Positions 1 to 7,397 of a DNA stretch of 45,706 nucleotides are shown piece after piece. The notes beneath the pieces were generated by a model, which did no database searches, was not told where the DNA came from, and worked only from the letters and a program-made list of their open reading frames with translations. The DNA comes from an uncultured Sphingosinicella sp. (GTDB lineage Bacteria > Pseudomonadota > Alphaproteobacteria > Sphingomonadales > Sphingomonadaceae). A program made the position numbers and the translations under genes. The stretch's first letter is position 1. Each line of letters begins with the position of its first letter. The stretch is taken from the NCBI RefSeq assembly GCF_902806315.1, contig NZ_CADCWD010000075.1, forward strand, positions 1 through 45,706. Reading direction: 5' to 3'.

Positions 1-79
1 TGAGGATGTGAATGGCGAGCTTTGCTCGCTGGTTGCGCGCGGTCATGGACCCTCAGAGGTGTCCCTCCGGGTGGTGACT

Positions 80-103
80 CTCTGCGCCTCTGCGTCTCTG
101 CGC
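80..103. repeat. Three 8-bp tandem units in terminase leader
   Basis: Three consecutive 8-base units (CTCTGCGC, CTCTGCGT, CTCTGCGC) lie just upstream of the terminase start. From memory, CTCTGCG-type strings recur in intergenic DNA of many high-GC proteobacteria; that was not checked here. The reading frame of the terminase is open through it, but the encoded residues look like translated repeat rather than protein. Confidence 0.5.
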
Positions 104-127
104 GAATTTCAAAAATTGGGAGCGGCC

Positions 128-1492
128 ATGGACAAGGAGGAGTCGCACGGCTCAGGCCCGGTGCTCGTGCGAAGGCTGATCGGGGCGAAGCGGGAGACGC
201 GGGAGCGGCTGTTGGCGGGGCTGGCTGCCGACGAGCTCAGGCAGTTCGATCTCGACTGGTCCGCATGGGTGCATGAGGGGCAGGCGGAGCCCGCCGGTGA
301 GGATTGGCGGGTGTGGGTGATGCTCGCCGGGCGCGGCTTCGGAAAGACGCGGGCCGGGGCGGAATGGGTGAGCGAGGTTGGGCGGCGGAGGCCGGGCGCT
401 GCGATCGCGCTGGTCGCGGCGACGGTGGAGGAAGCGCGGGCGGTGATGGTGGAGGGGCGGAGCGGCCTCCTCGCGGTGGCGCGGCCGCACGAGCGAAAGG
501 CGATGGCCTGGGAGCCGAGCCGCCGAAGGCTGCGCTTTGCGAGCGGGGCGGAGGCGTTCCTCTATTCGGGGGCGCATGCGGACGGGCTGCGCGGTCCGGA
601 GCATCATCTGGCCTGGTGCGACGAGCTTGCCAAGTGGGCGCAGGCGCAGGCGGCCTGGGACAATCTGATGCTGGGGCTGCGGCTGGTCGATCCTTCGACG
701 GGCGCGGGACCGCGCGCGCTGGTGACGACGACGCCGCGACCGATGCGGCTACTCAAGACCATCATCGGCGCGGAAGGAAGCGTGCGCAGCGGCGGCGCGA
801 CGGGCATGAACCCGCATCTGGCTGGGAGTTTCGTCGCGGCGATGGAGCGGGCGCATGGCGGCACGCGCTTCGGGCGGCAGGAGCTTGGCGGCGAGCTGAT
901 CGAGGAGGTCGAGGGGGCGCTGTGGCCGCGGGCGTTGCTCGATGCGTGCCGGGTGCCGCTCGACGCCGCTCGGGGCGAACGGTTCGGAAGAGTGGTGATC
1001 GGAGTCGATCCGCCGGCCGGAATGGACGGCGATGCGTGCGGCATCGTCGCGGTCGGGCTGGACCGGGACGGCGTCGCTCATGTGCTGGCGGACCATTCGG
1101 TGGCGGGACTGTCGCCCGATGGATGGGCGAGGAAGGTCGCGGCCGCGGTGGAGGCGCATGGCGCCGCTTTGGTGGTGGCGGAGGCGAACAATGGCGGGGC
1201 GATGGTGGAAGCGGTGCTGCGCGGCGCGGGGCTGCGGCTGCCGGTGCGGCTGGTCCATGCGAGCGAGCGGAAGGTGGCGCGGGCGGCGCCGGTCGCGACC
1301 CTGTTCGAAAGCGGTCGGGCGAAGCTGGCCGGGCGATTTGCCGCGCTGGAGGACGAGCTGGCGGGGCTGAGCTGGAGCGGGGCCTATGACGGGCCGGGGA
1401 GGTCTCCCGACCGGGCGGACGCGATGGTCTGGGCGATGACCGAGCTGATGCTGCGCGGCGGCGGGGCCGAGCCGCGGATCCGGGTGCTGTGA
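128..1492 (+). CDS. Phage/GTA-type terminase large subunit
   Basis: A 454-residue DNA-packaging motor that would couple ATP hydrolysis to DNA translocation into a capsid and cut DNA with its C-terminal nuclease. Visible motifs are Walker A GRGFGKT (68-74), Walker B LAWCDELA (Asp165/Glu166) and RNase-H-like nuclease acidic residues Asp294 (IGVDPPAG), Glu352 (AEANNGG) and Asp431 (PDRADAMVW), so both domains look intact. ATG 128 was chosen because GGGAG lies five bases upstream; the frame is open to position 8, but that extension is translated repeat. In gene transfer agent and HK97-type clusters a portal gene normally follows. Here the next gene is a convergent TonB receptor, so the gene is either the end of a cluster lying to the left or an orphan. 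Family call is sure; the GTA assignment is inferred. Confidence 0.9.
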   Translation: MDKEESHGSGPVLVRRLIGAKRETRERLLAGLAADELRQFDLDWSAWVHEGQAEPAGEDWRVWVMLAGRGFGKTRAGAEWVSEVGRRRPGAAIALVAATVEEARAVMVEGRSGLLAVARPHERKAMAWEPSRRRLRFASGAEAFLYSGAHADGLRGPEHHLAWCDELAKWAQAQAAWDNLMLGLRLVDPSTGAGPRALVTTTPRPMRLLKTIIGAEGSVRSGGATGMNPHLAGSFVAAMERAHGGTRFGRQELGGELIEEVEGALWPRALLDACRVPLDAARGERFGRVVIGVDPPAGMDGDACGIVAVGLDRDGVAHVLADHSVAGLSPDGWARKVAAAVEAHGAALVVAEANNGGAMVEAVLRGAGLRLPVRLVHASERKVARAAPVATLFESGRAKLAGRFAALEDELAGLSWSGAYDGPGRSPDRADAMVWAMTELMLRGGGAEPRIRVL

Positions 1493-1493
1493 A

Positions 1494-1519
1494 GGGCCGC
1501 CCGGATCGGCGGGCGGCCC
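1494..1519. terminator. Bidirectional hairpin between convergent genes
   Basis: A perfect 10-bp stem (GGGCCGCCCG / CGGGCGGCCC) with a 6-base loop begins one base after the terminase stop and ends nine bases before the TonB receptor stop on the other strand. There is no T-tract, but the position fits a shared terminator. Confidence 0.7.
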
Positions 1520-1528
1520 CTCAGCCGG

Positions 1529-4369
1529 TTACTGGCGGACGATGACGGAGAAGCCGAAGCGGCGGCCGATCACGTCGTAGGAGGCCGGGAAGGTGTTGGC
1601 GTCGGCCTGCTGGGTGCCGACGATCGGCGGCTTGCGGTCGAGAAGGTTCTCGACCCCGACCACGAAGGTGAAGTCCTCGCTTGCCTGGAACGAGGCGGCG
1701 AGGTCGAAATAATGGCGGGCGCCGATCCGCTCGACCTTGAAGACGGTCGGGGAATCGTCCCTGACCGCGCCGAGCATCCGCCAGGTGGCGCGAAGGCCGA
1801 CGCCGTCCTCCTGACGCCAGCCGACCGTGGCGCGGTGGCGGTATTTGGGGAGGGCGCGGCGGAATTCGAGGCCGCAGGTGGCGCCGAAGCGGCCTGCGCA
1901 CTCGATGGTGGTCGCCGCCTCGCCGTTCTTCTGCTTCTGGCTGGTGACGATGTCGCCGGCATATTCGAGGCTCGTCCGGCCGCCGCCGAGGTCGAAAGCG
2001 TAGCGGGCGCCGAGATCGATGCCCTGGACGCGGAGAAGGGCGACGTTGACGTCGGAGCTGTCGACCGCGTCGATCTGGCCGTCGGCACCGCGGCGGACGC
2101 GGGCGCAGAAGGGGTTCGCGGCGTCCTTGGTGATGACATAGCAGGTGTCGAGCGTCGCCTGCGGCAGGACGGCGCCGATCGCATTGTCGATCTTGATGTC
2201 GTAATAGTCGCCGGTGAGGCTGAAGCCAGGCAGGAATTCGGGCGTGAGCACCGCGCCGACCGTGTAGGTGCGGCCCTCTTCCGGCTGAAGGTCCGGATTG
2301 CCGCCGAACAGGAAGAGCGCGCCGGTGAGGTCCTGCGTGTAGGGCGCGGCCGGGGCGCCGGTTGCCTGGCAGACTTGGGGCGAGGCGCCGGAGGTCGCCG
2401 GGTTGGCGCACGGATCGGTCGCATTAAGGGCGATGCTGCCCGGCGCACCGAAGAGCTCGCCGATGTTGGGGGCGCGGACGACGGTCTGATAGGCGCCGCG
2501 AATGCGGATGCTGCGGTTCAGCGCCCAATTGCCGCCGAGCTTGTATGCATCGACGGTCCCGGCGGTCGAGTAATCGGAGATGCGGTAGGCGGCTTCGACG
2601 TCGAGACGCTCGAAGAAGGGCCGGTCGGCGAGGATCGGCACGCGGATTTCGGCGAACGCCTCCTTCACGTCGTAACCGCCGCCGAAGTTCGGGCGGGTGC
2701 CGGCGCCGAAGGCGAGGCCTTGGTTGATTTCCGGATCGAAGAAGACGGTGCCGTTCTCCTCACGATATTCGACGCCGAGCGCGAAATCCACGCCGCCGGC
2801 GGGGAGGGTGAAGAAGTCGCCGGTGTCGCCGGTGAGGGCGAGGGCGGCGACGAGCTGGTCGCGGTCGCGGCCCTGCTCCAGGTCTTCGCTGACGAAGGCG
2901 ACGGCTTCGGGGCTGAGCGAGCCGGGGCCGAACAGGTTGATGGGGACGCAGCCGTTCGAGGGATCGACGCAGACCGGGGCACCCGAGGGGCCGCGGGTGA
3001 CGTTCACGCCCTGCCGGAGCCGGTTGACGATGCCCTCGCCGAGGAGGAGCGTGTCCTCCTTGGTCTCGCCGTACTGGATGTACGCGTCCCAGCGGACGTG
3101 GGGCGTCAACGCGCCGCGGACGCCGATCTGGCCCTGGTAGGAGACGCGCTCGGTGTCGAAGCCGCGCACGCCGAGCTCCGGGAAGGCCCGGAGCGCCGTC
3201 GCCTGGAACGCGTCGGTGCCGCCCAGCGCGCCGGTGCGGGTGCGGTTGAAGGCGGGCGCGAGGACCTGCGCGAGCGCGGGCGTGATGAACGGATTGTCGC
3301 GCTGGACGAGGAAGCTGACGGAGGCGTTGGGCGGGACGAGGAAATCCTGCGTTTCGATCTTGGAGGCCATGGCGCGGCCGTAAAGCTCGAACGCGTCGCT
3401 CGCCTCGAAGTGGGCGAAGAGCGCGCCGGTCAGCCGCTCCTGCGGCTGGATCAGCGACTCGCCGCCGCTGAACTCGCTGAACTGGGCGGTCGAGCCGAGC
3501 GCGCCCGCGTCGCTGAAGGCGAAACGGGGCTGCAGGGCGCCGCCGAAATTGAAGACGTTGGCATTGTCGGAACGGGTGAAGGTGCCGCCCGCGGGACGCC
3601 CGGTGATGATGCCGGCATCGTTGCGCTCGGGCGTCGCGAAATCGGAGCGGTCGCGCTTGATGAGCGACCCGCGCCGGCTCCATCCGAGATAGCCGCTGAT
3701 GTTGCCGCGCCCGTCGCCGAAATTGGTGCCGATCGTGAGATTGCCGCCATAGCTCTCGGCGTCGCCCTCTTCCGAGATGTTTGCGATGCCCGCGGCCTCG
3801 ATGCCCTCGAAGTCGCGGCGCAGGATGAAGTTGACGACGCCGGCGACCGCATCCGCGCCGTAGACGGCCGAAGCGCCGCCGGTGAGGACCTCGACGCGCT
3901 CGATCAAAGGCGCCGGGATGGCGGCGACGTCGACCGAGTTGCGGAAGCCGAACGGAACGGCGCGGGTGCCGTTGAGAAGGATGAGCGTGCGGTTCTGGCC
4001 GAGGCCGCGCAGGTCGAGCGTCGATGCGCCGCGGGCGTCGTTGCCGTTGCTGACGGCGCCGAGGCTGCCGGTGAATTGCGGCAGCTCGTTCAGGACGGTC
4101 TCGATGTTGAGCGCGTTGTCGAGCACGATGTCGTCGCGCCCCAGCGTGGTCACCGGGCTCGTCGAGGTAAGATTGGTGCGGCCGATGCGCGAGCCGGTGA
4201 CGACGATCTGCTCGCCCGGCACCGCGGCGGTTTCCTCAGCCTCGGGAAGTGTGGTCTGCGGCTGGTCGGGCGTGGTCTGCTGCGTCTCCTGCGCGAGCGA
4301 CGCACCGGCAAGGAACATGGCGCAGGCCGAAGCCGCGGTGGAATGAAGAAGCCATTTGGCGCGCTGCAC
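1529..4369 (-). CDS. TonB-dependent outer-membrane receptor
   Basis: A 946-residue outer-membrane receptor that would take up a large or scarce ligand using TonB/ExbBD energy. It starts with a Sec signal peptide (about 1-26, ending ASLA) and an acidic linker. A plug domain follows, with EQIVVTGSRI near residue 53 and the hallmark RVEVLTGGASAVYGADAVAG segment near 155-185, then a long beta-barrel ending in an aromatic/charged C terminus (FGFSVIVRQ). The start is GTG with GGGGAGAG six bases upstream; no in-frame ATG fits the signal peptide better. The ligand cannot be read from sequence: no regulator, transporter or hydrolase partner adjoins it. Many sphingomonads carry dozens of such receptors for plant polymers, siderophores or other substrates. 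Confidence 0.95.
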   Translation of the reverse strand: MQRAKWLLHSTAASACAMFLAGASLAQETQQTTPDQPQTTLPEAEETAAVPGEQIVVTGSRIGRTNLTSTSPVTTLGRDDIVLDNALNIETVLNELPQFTGSLGAVSNGNDARGASTLDLRGLGQNRTLILLNGTRAVPFGFRNSVDVAAIPAPLIERVEVLTGGASAVYGADAVAGVVNFILRRDFEGIEAAGIANISEEGDAESYGGNLTIGTNFGDGRGNISGYLGWSRRGSLIKRDRSDFATPERNDAGIITGRPAGGTFTRSDNANVFNFGGALQPRFAFSDAGALGSTAQFSEFSGGESLIQPQERLTGALFAHFEASDAFELYGRAMASKIETQDFLVPPNASVSFLVQRDNPFITPALAQVLAPAFNRTRTGALGGTDAFQATALRAFPELGVRGFDTERVSYQGQIGVRGALTPHVRWDAYIQYGETKEDTLLLGEGIVNRLRQGVNVTRGPSGAPVCVDPSNGCVPINLFGPGSLSPEAVAFVSEDLEQGRDRDQLVAALALTGDTGDFFTLPAGGVDFALGVEYREENGTVFFDPEINQGLAFGAGTRPNFGGGYDVKEAFAEIRVPILADRPFFERLDVEAAYRISDYSTAGTVDAYKLGGNWALNRSIRIRGAYQTVVRAPNIGELFGAPGSIALNATDPCANPATSGASPQVCQATGAPAAPYTQDLTGALFLFGGNPDLQPEEGRTYTVGAVLTPEFLPGFSLTGDYYDIKIDNAIGAVLPQATLDTCYVITKDAANPFCARVRRGADGQIDAVDSSDVNVALLRVQGIDLGARYAFDLGGGRTSLEYAGDIVTSQKQKNGEAATTIECAGRFGATCGLEFRRALPKYRHRATVGWRQEDGVGLRATWRMLGAVRDDSPTVFKVERIGARHYFDLAASFQASEDFTFVVGVENLLDRKPPIVGTQQADANTFPASYDVIGRRFGFSVIVRQ

Positions 4370-4559
4370 TGATACTCTCCCCGAAATCTTACGATTGTGT
4401 CCCGGGTGCTACATCATTCATTTCGGAGGAAAAGCCGCTGAGGGCTCGGGACGGACGCTCGAACGAGGAAAGCCGCAGCTGCGTTGCTTACTTGCATCAG
4501 GTTCGGGCGCCCCAAAGCCGCCAAACCTGGTCGCGGGGCAAAGAAGGGGGCCTTTCGTC

Positions 4560-4584
4560 GGAACATGACAGCGTCCCCGCCGTT
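4560..4584 (+). promoter_or_regulatory. EcfG-type stress promoter
   Basis: GGAAC (4560-4564), exactly 16 bases, then CGTT (4581-4584). This matches the consensus GGAAC-N16/17-CGTT of the alphaproteobacterial general stress sigma factor EcfG (PhyR-NepR-EcfG system) without mismatch. Transcription would begin near 4591, about 73 bases before the small gene at 4664. Confidence 0.7.
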
Positions 4585-4632
4585 CTCTTTTGACGGGACC
4601 TGTGTCCTTTCACGAGAAGAGGGTCCGCCGAA

Positions 4633-4663
4633 GGATCTCTCCTCCACCAAAGGAGAGTTATCC
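4633..4663 (+). promoter_or_regulatory. Hairpin occluding the ribosome-binding site
   Basis: GGAT-CTCTCCT (4633-4643), a 7-base loop and AGGAGAG (4651-4657), with a 2-base bulge and ATCC (4660-4663), pair to give 11 bp ending directly before ATG 4664. The Shine-Dalgarno AGGAG (4651-4655) is wholly inside the stem. This architecture is that of a translational switch such as an RNA thermometer; function is inferred. Confidence 0.55.
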
Positions 4664-4846
4664 ATGCGCATGACCATCATCGAGCGCGCCTTCGACCTCG
4701 CCAGTTCCGGGCCTTGCGAGAATGTTCGCGACATATCGGCGACGCTGAAGCGGGAATGCTTCAGCTCGGTCGACGCACATCTTCAGGGATCACAGATCAA
4801 GTCGAGCCTGAACGCGCTCATCGCCGGGCGGCGCGCTACGAACTGA
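4664..4846 (+). CDS. Small conserved protein, possible stress regulon member
   Basis: A 60-residue soluble protein (MRMTIIERAFDLASSG at the N terminus, HLQGSQIKSSLNAL near the C terminus). Its composition and predicted helices resemble a small family I recall from sphingomonads and relatives, with an ERAxELAxxG start and a basic LKxEGYxxVxxHL core; no function is known to me. The start is ATG 4664 with a strong AGGAG eight bases upstream; a second ATG follows at 4670. An EcfG-type promoter lies upstream and an RBS-occluding hairpin sits immediately before the start, so both transcription and translation may respond to stress. The last 11 bases overlap the end of the convergent gene 4836-5021. 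Confidence 0.75.
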   Translation: MRMTIIERAFDLASSGPCENVRDISATLKRECFSSVDAHLQGSQIKSSLNALIAGRRATN

Positions 4847-5021
4847 TCGTCGGGCCGGCTGGGCTCGGAAGAGCGTCCAGCCGGTCAGCTTCCGTTTCAT
4901 ATCTGGTCGCGATGCCGCTGAGCGCGCTGGCTCCAGCGGACGTTCGCGCGCGAGTCGCGAGCCTTCGGCACGCCGCCGCCTGCTCGCGATATTCGCCCGC
5001 AAAGTCGGACCCGGCGCTCAC
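4836..5021 (-). CDS. Small helical protein, GTG start coupled to upstream gene
   Basis: A 61-residue reading frame beginning GTG, where the GTG overlaps the TGA of the preceding gene (GTGA). The core EYREQAAACRRLATRA...ALSGIATRYETEADRLDA resembles a common alphaproteobacterial small-protein pattern (YREQAAxCRxLA...YExEADrL), probably one or two amphipathic helices; function unknown to me. The frame is open further upstream to 5267, but those residues overlap the neighbouring gene in another frame and show no conserved character. Translation coupling to 5018-5179 is likely. The 3' end overlaps the convergent gene ending at 4846 by 11 bases. Confidence 0.6.
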   Translation of the reverse strand: MSAGSDFAGEYREQAAACRRLATRARTSAGASALSGIATRYETEADRLDALPSPAGPTISS

Positions 5022-5179
5022 GCCGCTACGGGTTTTGCGCGTTGCGTCCTGGCGTGGCTGATGAGGCGCATATAAGCGTCGGCCAGCCATTGGTGGGACA
5101 GCCGCGCTGCGTCGCAGGCGGCGGTGTCGGCACGCATCTGCGACACCTGCTGGCGATGATAATAATAGTTGAAGTCCAC
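5018..5179 (-). CDS. Small protein VDFNYYYHRQ-type, GTG start
   Basis: A 53-residue protein starting GTG at 5179 with GGGAG seven bases upstream; translation begins (M)DFNYYYHRQQVSQMRADTA and ends KPVAA. It is too short for a typical gene finder cut-off, but RBS, start spacing, coupled stop/start with the next gene and ordered composition (aromatic N terminus, helical middle with His/Ala/Arg) support it. I recall similar YLYxRHQVS...AD-AAC...H small proteins annotated as hypothetical in sphingomonads. No function can be assigned. It would be the first gene of a two-gene unit with 4836-5021. A longer same-region frame (5026-5262) is a shadow. Confidence 0.65.
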   Translation of the reverse strand: MDFNYYYHRQQVSQMRADTAACDAARLSHQWLADAYMRLISHARTQRAKPVAA

Positions 5180-5509
5180 GATCGGCTCCCTTCGACAACA
5201 AGCGGGAGCGCATCGGGTCTCTCAGCCACGAACGCTTGGAAAGACCAGCCCGTGATGGACATCCCATAGCACCGGCCGGGCCGATCGCCTAATCGGAAAG
5301 GCCGTCATCGACCGCACCCAGGCACCTTGCGGGCGGTGCCGAAACGGTTCGAAAGGCTTGACTTTGCCGGGCCATTCCGCTTTTGGACCGGGCAACAGAG
5401 CGGGGCCGCGGCTCCGCTTTGCTGCATTGGAGTTTGGGCGGTCCTCCATCACGATCGCCTGGCCGGAATTACCTGACACGGGTTCCGGACGAACGAAAAG
5501 GAAATACCC
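5180..5509. other. Gene-free leader before rplQ
   Basis: This 330-base stretch holds no convincing gene and no remnant of rpoA. A weak promoter-like TTGACT sits at 5358-5363. A hairpin (AGCGGGGC 5399-5406 / GCTCCGCT 5411-5418, one G-T pair, 4-base loop) and a second short dyad (CCGGAA 5463-5468 / TTCCGG 5483-5488) fall in the presumed rplQ leader. Leader autoregulation is possible but unproven. Confidence 0.4.
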
Positions 5510-5932
5510 ATGCGTCATCGCGTCGGCGGGCGTAAGCTCCAGCGTACTTCGAGCCACCGTGCGGCCCTGTTCCGCAACATGGCGGCAGCGCTCATCAAGC
5601 ACGAGCAGATCACCACCACCCTCGCCAAGGCGAAGGAGCTCCGGCCCTATGTCGAGAAGCTGATTACGCTGGCAAAGAAGGGCGGCCTTTCGAACCGCCG
5701 CCTCGCCCATGCGCGGATGCTCGACGACGCGCAGCTGGTGAAGCTGTTCGACACGCTGGCGCCGCGCTACGCGGACCGCAACGGCGGCTATACCCGCATC
5801 ATCAAGGCCGGCCTTCGTGCCTCGGACGCCGCTTCGATCGCGATCATCGAACTGGTCGACCGCGACGTTTCCGCCAAGGGCCAGGATTCGGGCCCGGTGC
5901 AGAACCAGGACGAGTTCGACGAAGCGGCGTAA
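5510..5932 (+). CDS. rplQ: 50S ribosomal protein L17
   Basis: A 140-residue large-subunit ribosomal protein located near the peptide exit tunnel. The N terminus [19 protein letters not shown], the segment [20 protein letters not shown] and the ending [23 protein letters not shown] are diagnostic of bacterial L17. An acidic tail of about 20 residues ([15 protein letters not shown]) extends it. AAGGA sits eight bases before ATG 5510. In most bacteria rplQ directly follows rpoA at the end of the alpha operon. Here rpoA is absent and rplQ has its own 330-base leader and its own terminator, so it is probably a monocistronic unit. Confidence 0.97.
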   Translation: MRHRVGGRKLQRTSSHRAALFRNMAAALIKHEQITTTLAKAKELRPYVEKLITLAKKGGLSNRRLAHARMLDDAQLVKLFDTLAPRYADRNGGYTRIIKAGLRASDAASIAIIELVDRDVSAKGQDSGPVQNQDEFDEAA

Positions 5933-5938
5933 AGCGAT

Positions 5939-6001
5939 CAAGCCAAAGTGTTACTTTGGCTTGGCTGAGAGATAGGAGGGGTCGCTTGGGCGGCCCCTTT
6001 T
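5939..6001 (+). terminator. Double hairpin and T-run after rplQ
   Basis: Two hairpins follow the rplQ stop. The first has an 11-bp perfect stem (5939-5949 / 5953-5963) with a 3-base loop. The second (GGGGTCGC 5978-5985 / GCGGCCCC 5990-5997, one G-T pair, 4-base loop) is followed by TTTT at 5998-6001, a normal intrinsic terminator. Confidence 0.85.
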
Positions 6002-6151
6002 GCTTTCGGTGGGAGCTCGTCGTCAGGTAGGACTCGTCCAGCAACCAACGTCGAGCGTACGCCGCCGGAAGCTAGGGGCTGCAACAGCCACGCCGCGAGC
6101 TTTGGCCTTGCCGCTTGGAGCGTTAAATGCGGGGCTATGATGCCCGACGTC

Positions 6152-6184
6152 AATGTCCGCAACGGGTGGAAAACGGACGTTCGC
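6152..6184. repeat. Dyad repeat copy 1
   Basis: AATGTCCG (6152-6159) and CGGACGTT (6174-6181) form an 8-bp stem with one G-T pair around GGGTGGAAAA. It aligns along its whole length with the copy at 6600-6633. I recall such elements, which translate as NVRNGWKxDV or NVRIGSKADI, as abundant in sphingomonad intergenic DNA. Confidence 0.55.
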
Positions 6185-6376
6185 GGCCGCCCGGAATCCT
6201 GCTGGCCCAGGATCGCGTCCCCGCCGCCGGCCGCGTCGCCGCCCCTTGTCGGCGATGATCACCGGAGGGGGAAGCTAGACGACGGAAGCGAGAACAGGCA
6301 AGCGTTCCAGGAGGAACAAGTCATTGTGGAGCAAACAAAATTCTGACGCTGTGGTAATCCTACCTCGCTCCTCGGC

Positions 6377-6586
6377 TCAAGTCCGTTCGCCGACGCCCAC
6401 GATCCCCGCAGCTAATGATAGGCAGGTGCCAATGGACAGGATTGGGTTGAGGTAAACCACGAGCAAATACATCAACGAAAAGAAGGGCCCGAAGCCGATT
6501 GCGATCACCTCGGACATCAGGGACGGCCTGCTCTCGTCGTAAAGCCTGAAGGCCAGCGCTAGAACAACTCGTTCATGGAAGCGGTG
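6377..6586 (-). pseudogene. Remnant or tiny gene for a membrane segment
   Basis: This minus-strand frame is open for 69 codons and reads like real protein: HERVVLALAFRLYDESRPSL, then SEVIAIGFGPFFSLMYLLVVYL, then LSIGTCLSLAAGIVGVGERT before TGA. It would form two membrane segments. The only ATG (6517) gives 46 residues and has no Shine-Dalgarno sequence, and there is no good start farther up. I therefore prefer a 3' fragment of a decayed membrane-protein gene, but a short functional peptide is possible. Confidence 0.35.
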
Positions 6587-6599
6587 TTACCGTGCGTGC

Positions 6600-6633
6600 G
6601 AATGTTCGCATTGGGTCGAAAGCAGACATTCCG
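6600..6633. repeat. Dyad repeat copy 2
   Basis: GAATGT (6600-6605) and ACATTC (6626-6631) form a stem extended inward by a wobble, a mismatch and a GC pair, around GGGTCGAAA. It shares the pattern AATGTnCGCAnnGGGTnGAAA with the copy at 6152 and lies just beyond the end of pcm. Confidence 0.55.
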
Positions 6634-6648
6634 CATAGGGCGGCTCCT

Positions 6649-7320
6649 TCAGACCTCCAGCTGAGTGAAGCGGACCGGGATGACCTCCCGGATCTCGGCG
6701 TCGCCGGTCGCGGATTTCGTGACCACGCTGAGTTGCTGCACATCCTTGGAACCGATCGGCACGACCATTCGCCCGTCCGGGGCGAGCTGCTCCAGGAGCG
6801 GGGGCGGCGGCGCCTTGGCGGCGGCGGTGACGAGGATGCGGTCGTAGGGGGCGTGCTCGATCCAGCCGCGCGAGCCGTCGCCGACGCGGACCTGGACGCG
6901 GTTATAGCCCAGTTGCTGGAGGCGCAGGCTCGCCTCGCCGGCGAATTCCTCGACGATCTCCACCGTCCACACCTCGGCGCCCAGTTCGGCCAGCAAGGCG
7001 GCCTGGTAGCCGTAGCCGGTTCCGACCTCGAGCACCTTGTGGCCGGGGCGCACCTCCATCAGGTCGAGCATGAGGGCGCCGATGTACGGCTGCGAGATGG
7101 TCTTGTCGAAGCCGATCGGGAGCGGGCCGTCATGATAAGCGACCGCGGCGAGTTGGGCCGGGACGAAGAGGTGGCGGGGGACCTCCATCATCGCGGCGCG
7201 GACATGGGGGTCGAGCTCGCTTTTGCCGAGCTCGGCCTCGGTCAGATCGAAGTGGAGGTCGACCACCTCGACCATGTGGCGGCGAAAGATGGCGAGATGC
7301 TGTTCGGTCATCGGCTTCAT
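6649..7320 (-). CDS. pcm: Protein-L-isoaspartate O-methyltransferase
   Basis: A 223-residue cytosolic enzyme that methylates L-isoaspartyl residues with S-adenosylmethionine to start repair of aged proteins. The PCMT pattern is clear: VPRHLFVP (about 48-55), KTISQPYIGALM (about 73-84), SAM motif I VLEVGTGYGYQAALLAEL (about 95-112), then GDGSRGWIEHAPYDRILVTAAA and LLEQLAPDGRMVVPIG. Either ATG 7320 or ATG 7311 (MTEQHL) may start it; neither has an obvious Shine-Dalgarno sequence, and I keep the longer. It is usually found beside surE or nlpD, but here stands alone, divergent from the DUF1622 gene. Confidence 0.92.
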   Translation of the reverse strand: MKPMTEQHLAIFRRHMVEVVDLHFDLTEAELGKSELDPHVRAAMMEVPRHLFVPAQLAAVAYHDGPLPIGFDKTISQPYIGALMLDLMEVRPGHKVLEVGTGYGYQAALLAELGAEVWTVEIVEEFAGEASLRLQQLGYNRVQVRVGDGSRGWIEHAPYDRILVTAAAKAPPPPLLEQLAPDGRMVVPIGSKDVQQLSVVTKSATGDAEIREVIPVRFTQLEV

Positions 7321-7397
7321 GAAGGGGGAAGTGCTCGGGGCGCGACTGGGTTCCGGGCGCGCGGCAACTCCCGGGGGCGCGGCTCGTTCGTTTCGGC

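Larger units (their letters stand above)
6002..6648. other. Gene-poor stretch with repeats and a coding remnant
   Basis: About 650 bases between rplQ and pcm with no intact gene that I can support. It contains two copies of a dyad repeat (near 6152 and 6600), a fragment of membrane-protein coding sequence on the minus strand (6377-6586), and otherwise unstructured DNA. Short frames on both strands here translate the repeats and are not credible proteins. Confidence 0.5.

Noticed and set aside
8-127. N-terminal extension of the terminase
   Set aside because: Encodes a translated 8-bp tandem repeat; ATG 128 has the RBS.
1712-4372. 886-codon open frame antisense to the TonB receptor
   Set aside because: High-GC shadow frame: composition of Ala/Arg/Gly/Asp/Val repeats, no domain, fully overlaps a clear receptor gene.
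6137-6346. Open frame with NVRNGWKTDV
   Set aside because: Translates the dyad repeat; no RBS and no protein-like composition afterwards.
7364-7388. GCAAC-N16-CGTT before the DUF1622 gene
   Set aside because: One mismatch and it would place the transcription start on the ATG itself; kept only as a weak possibility.
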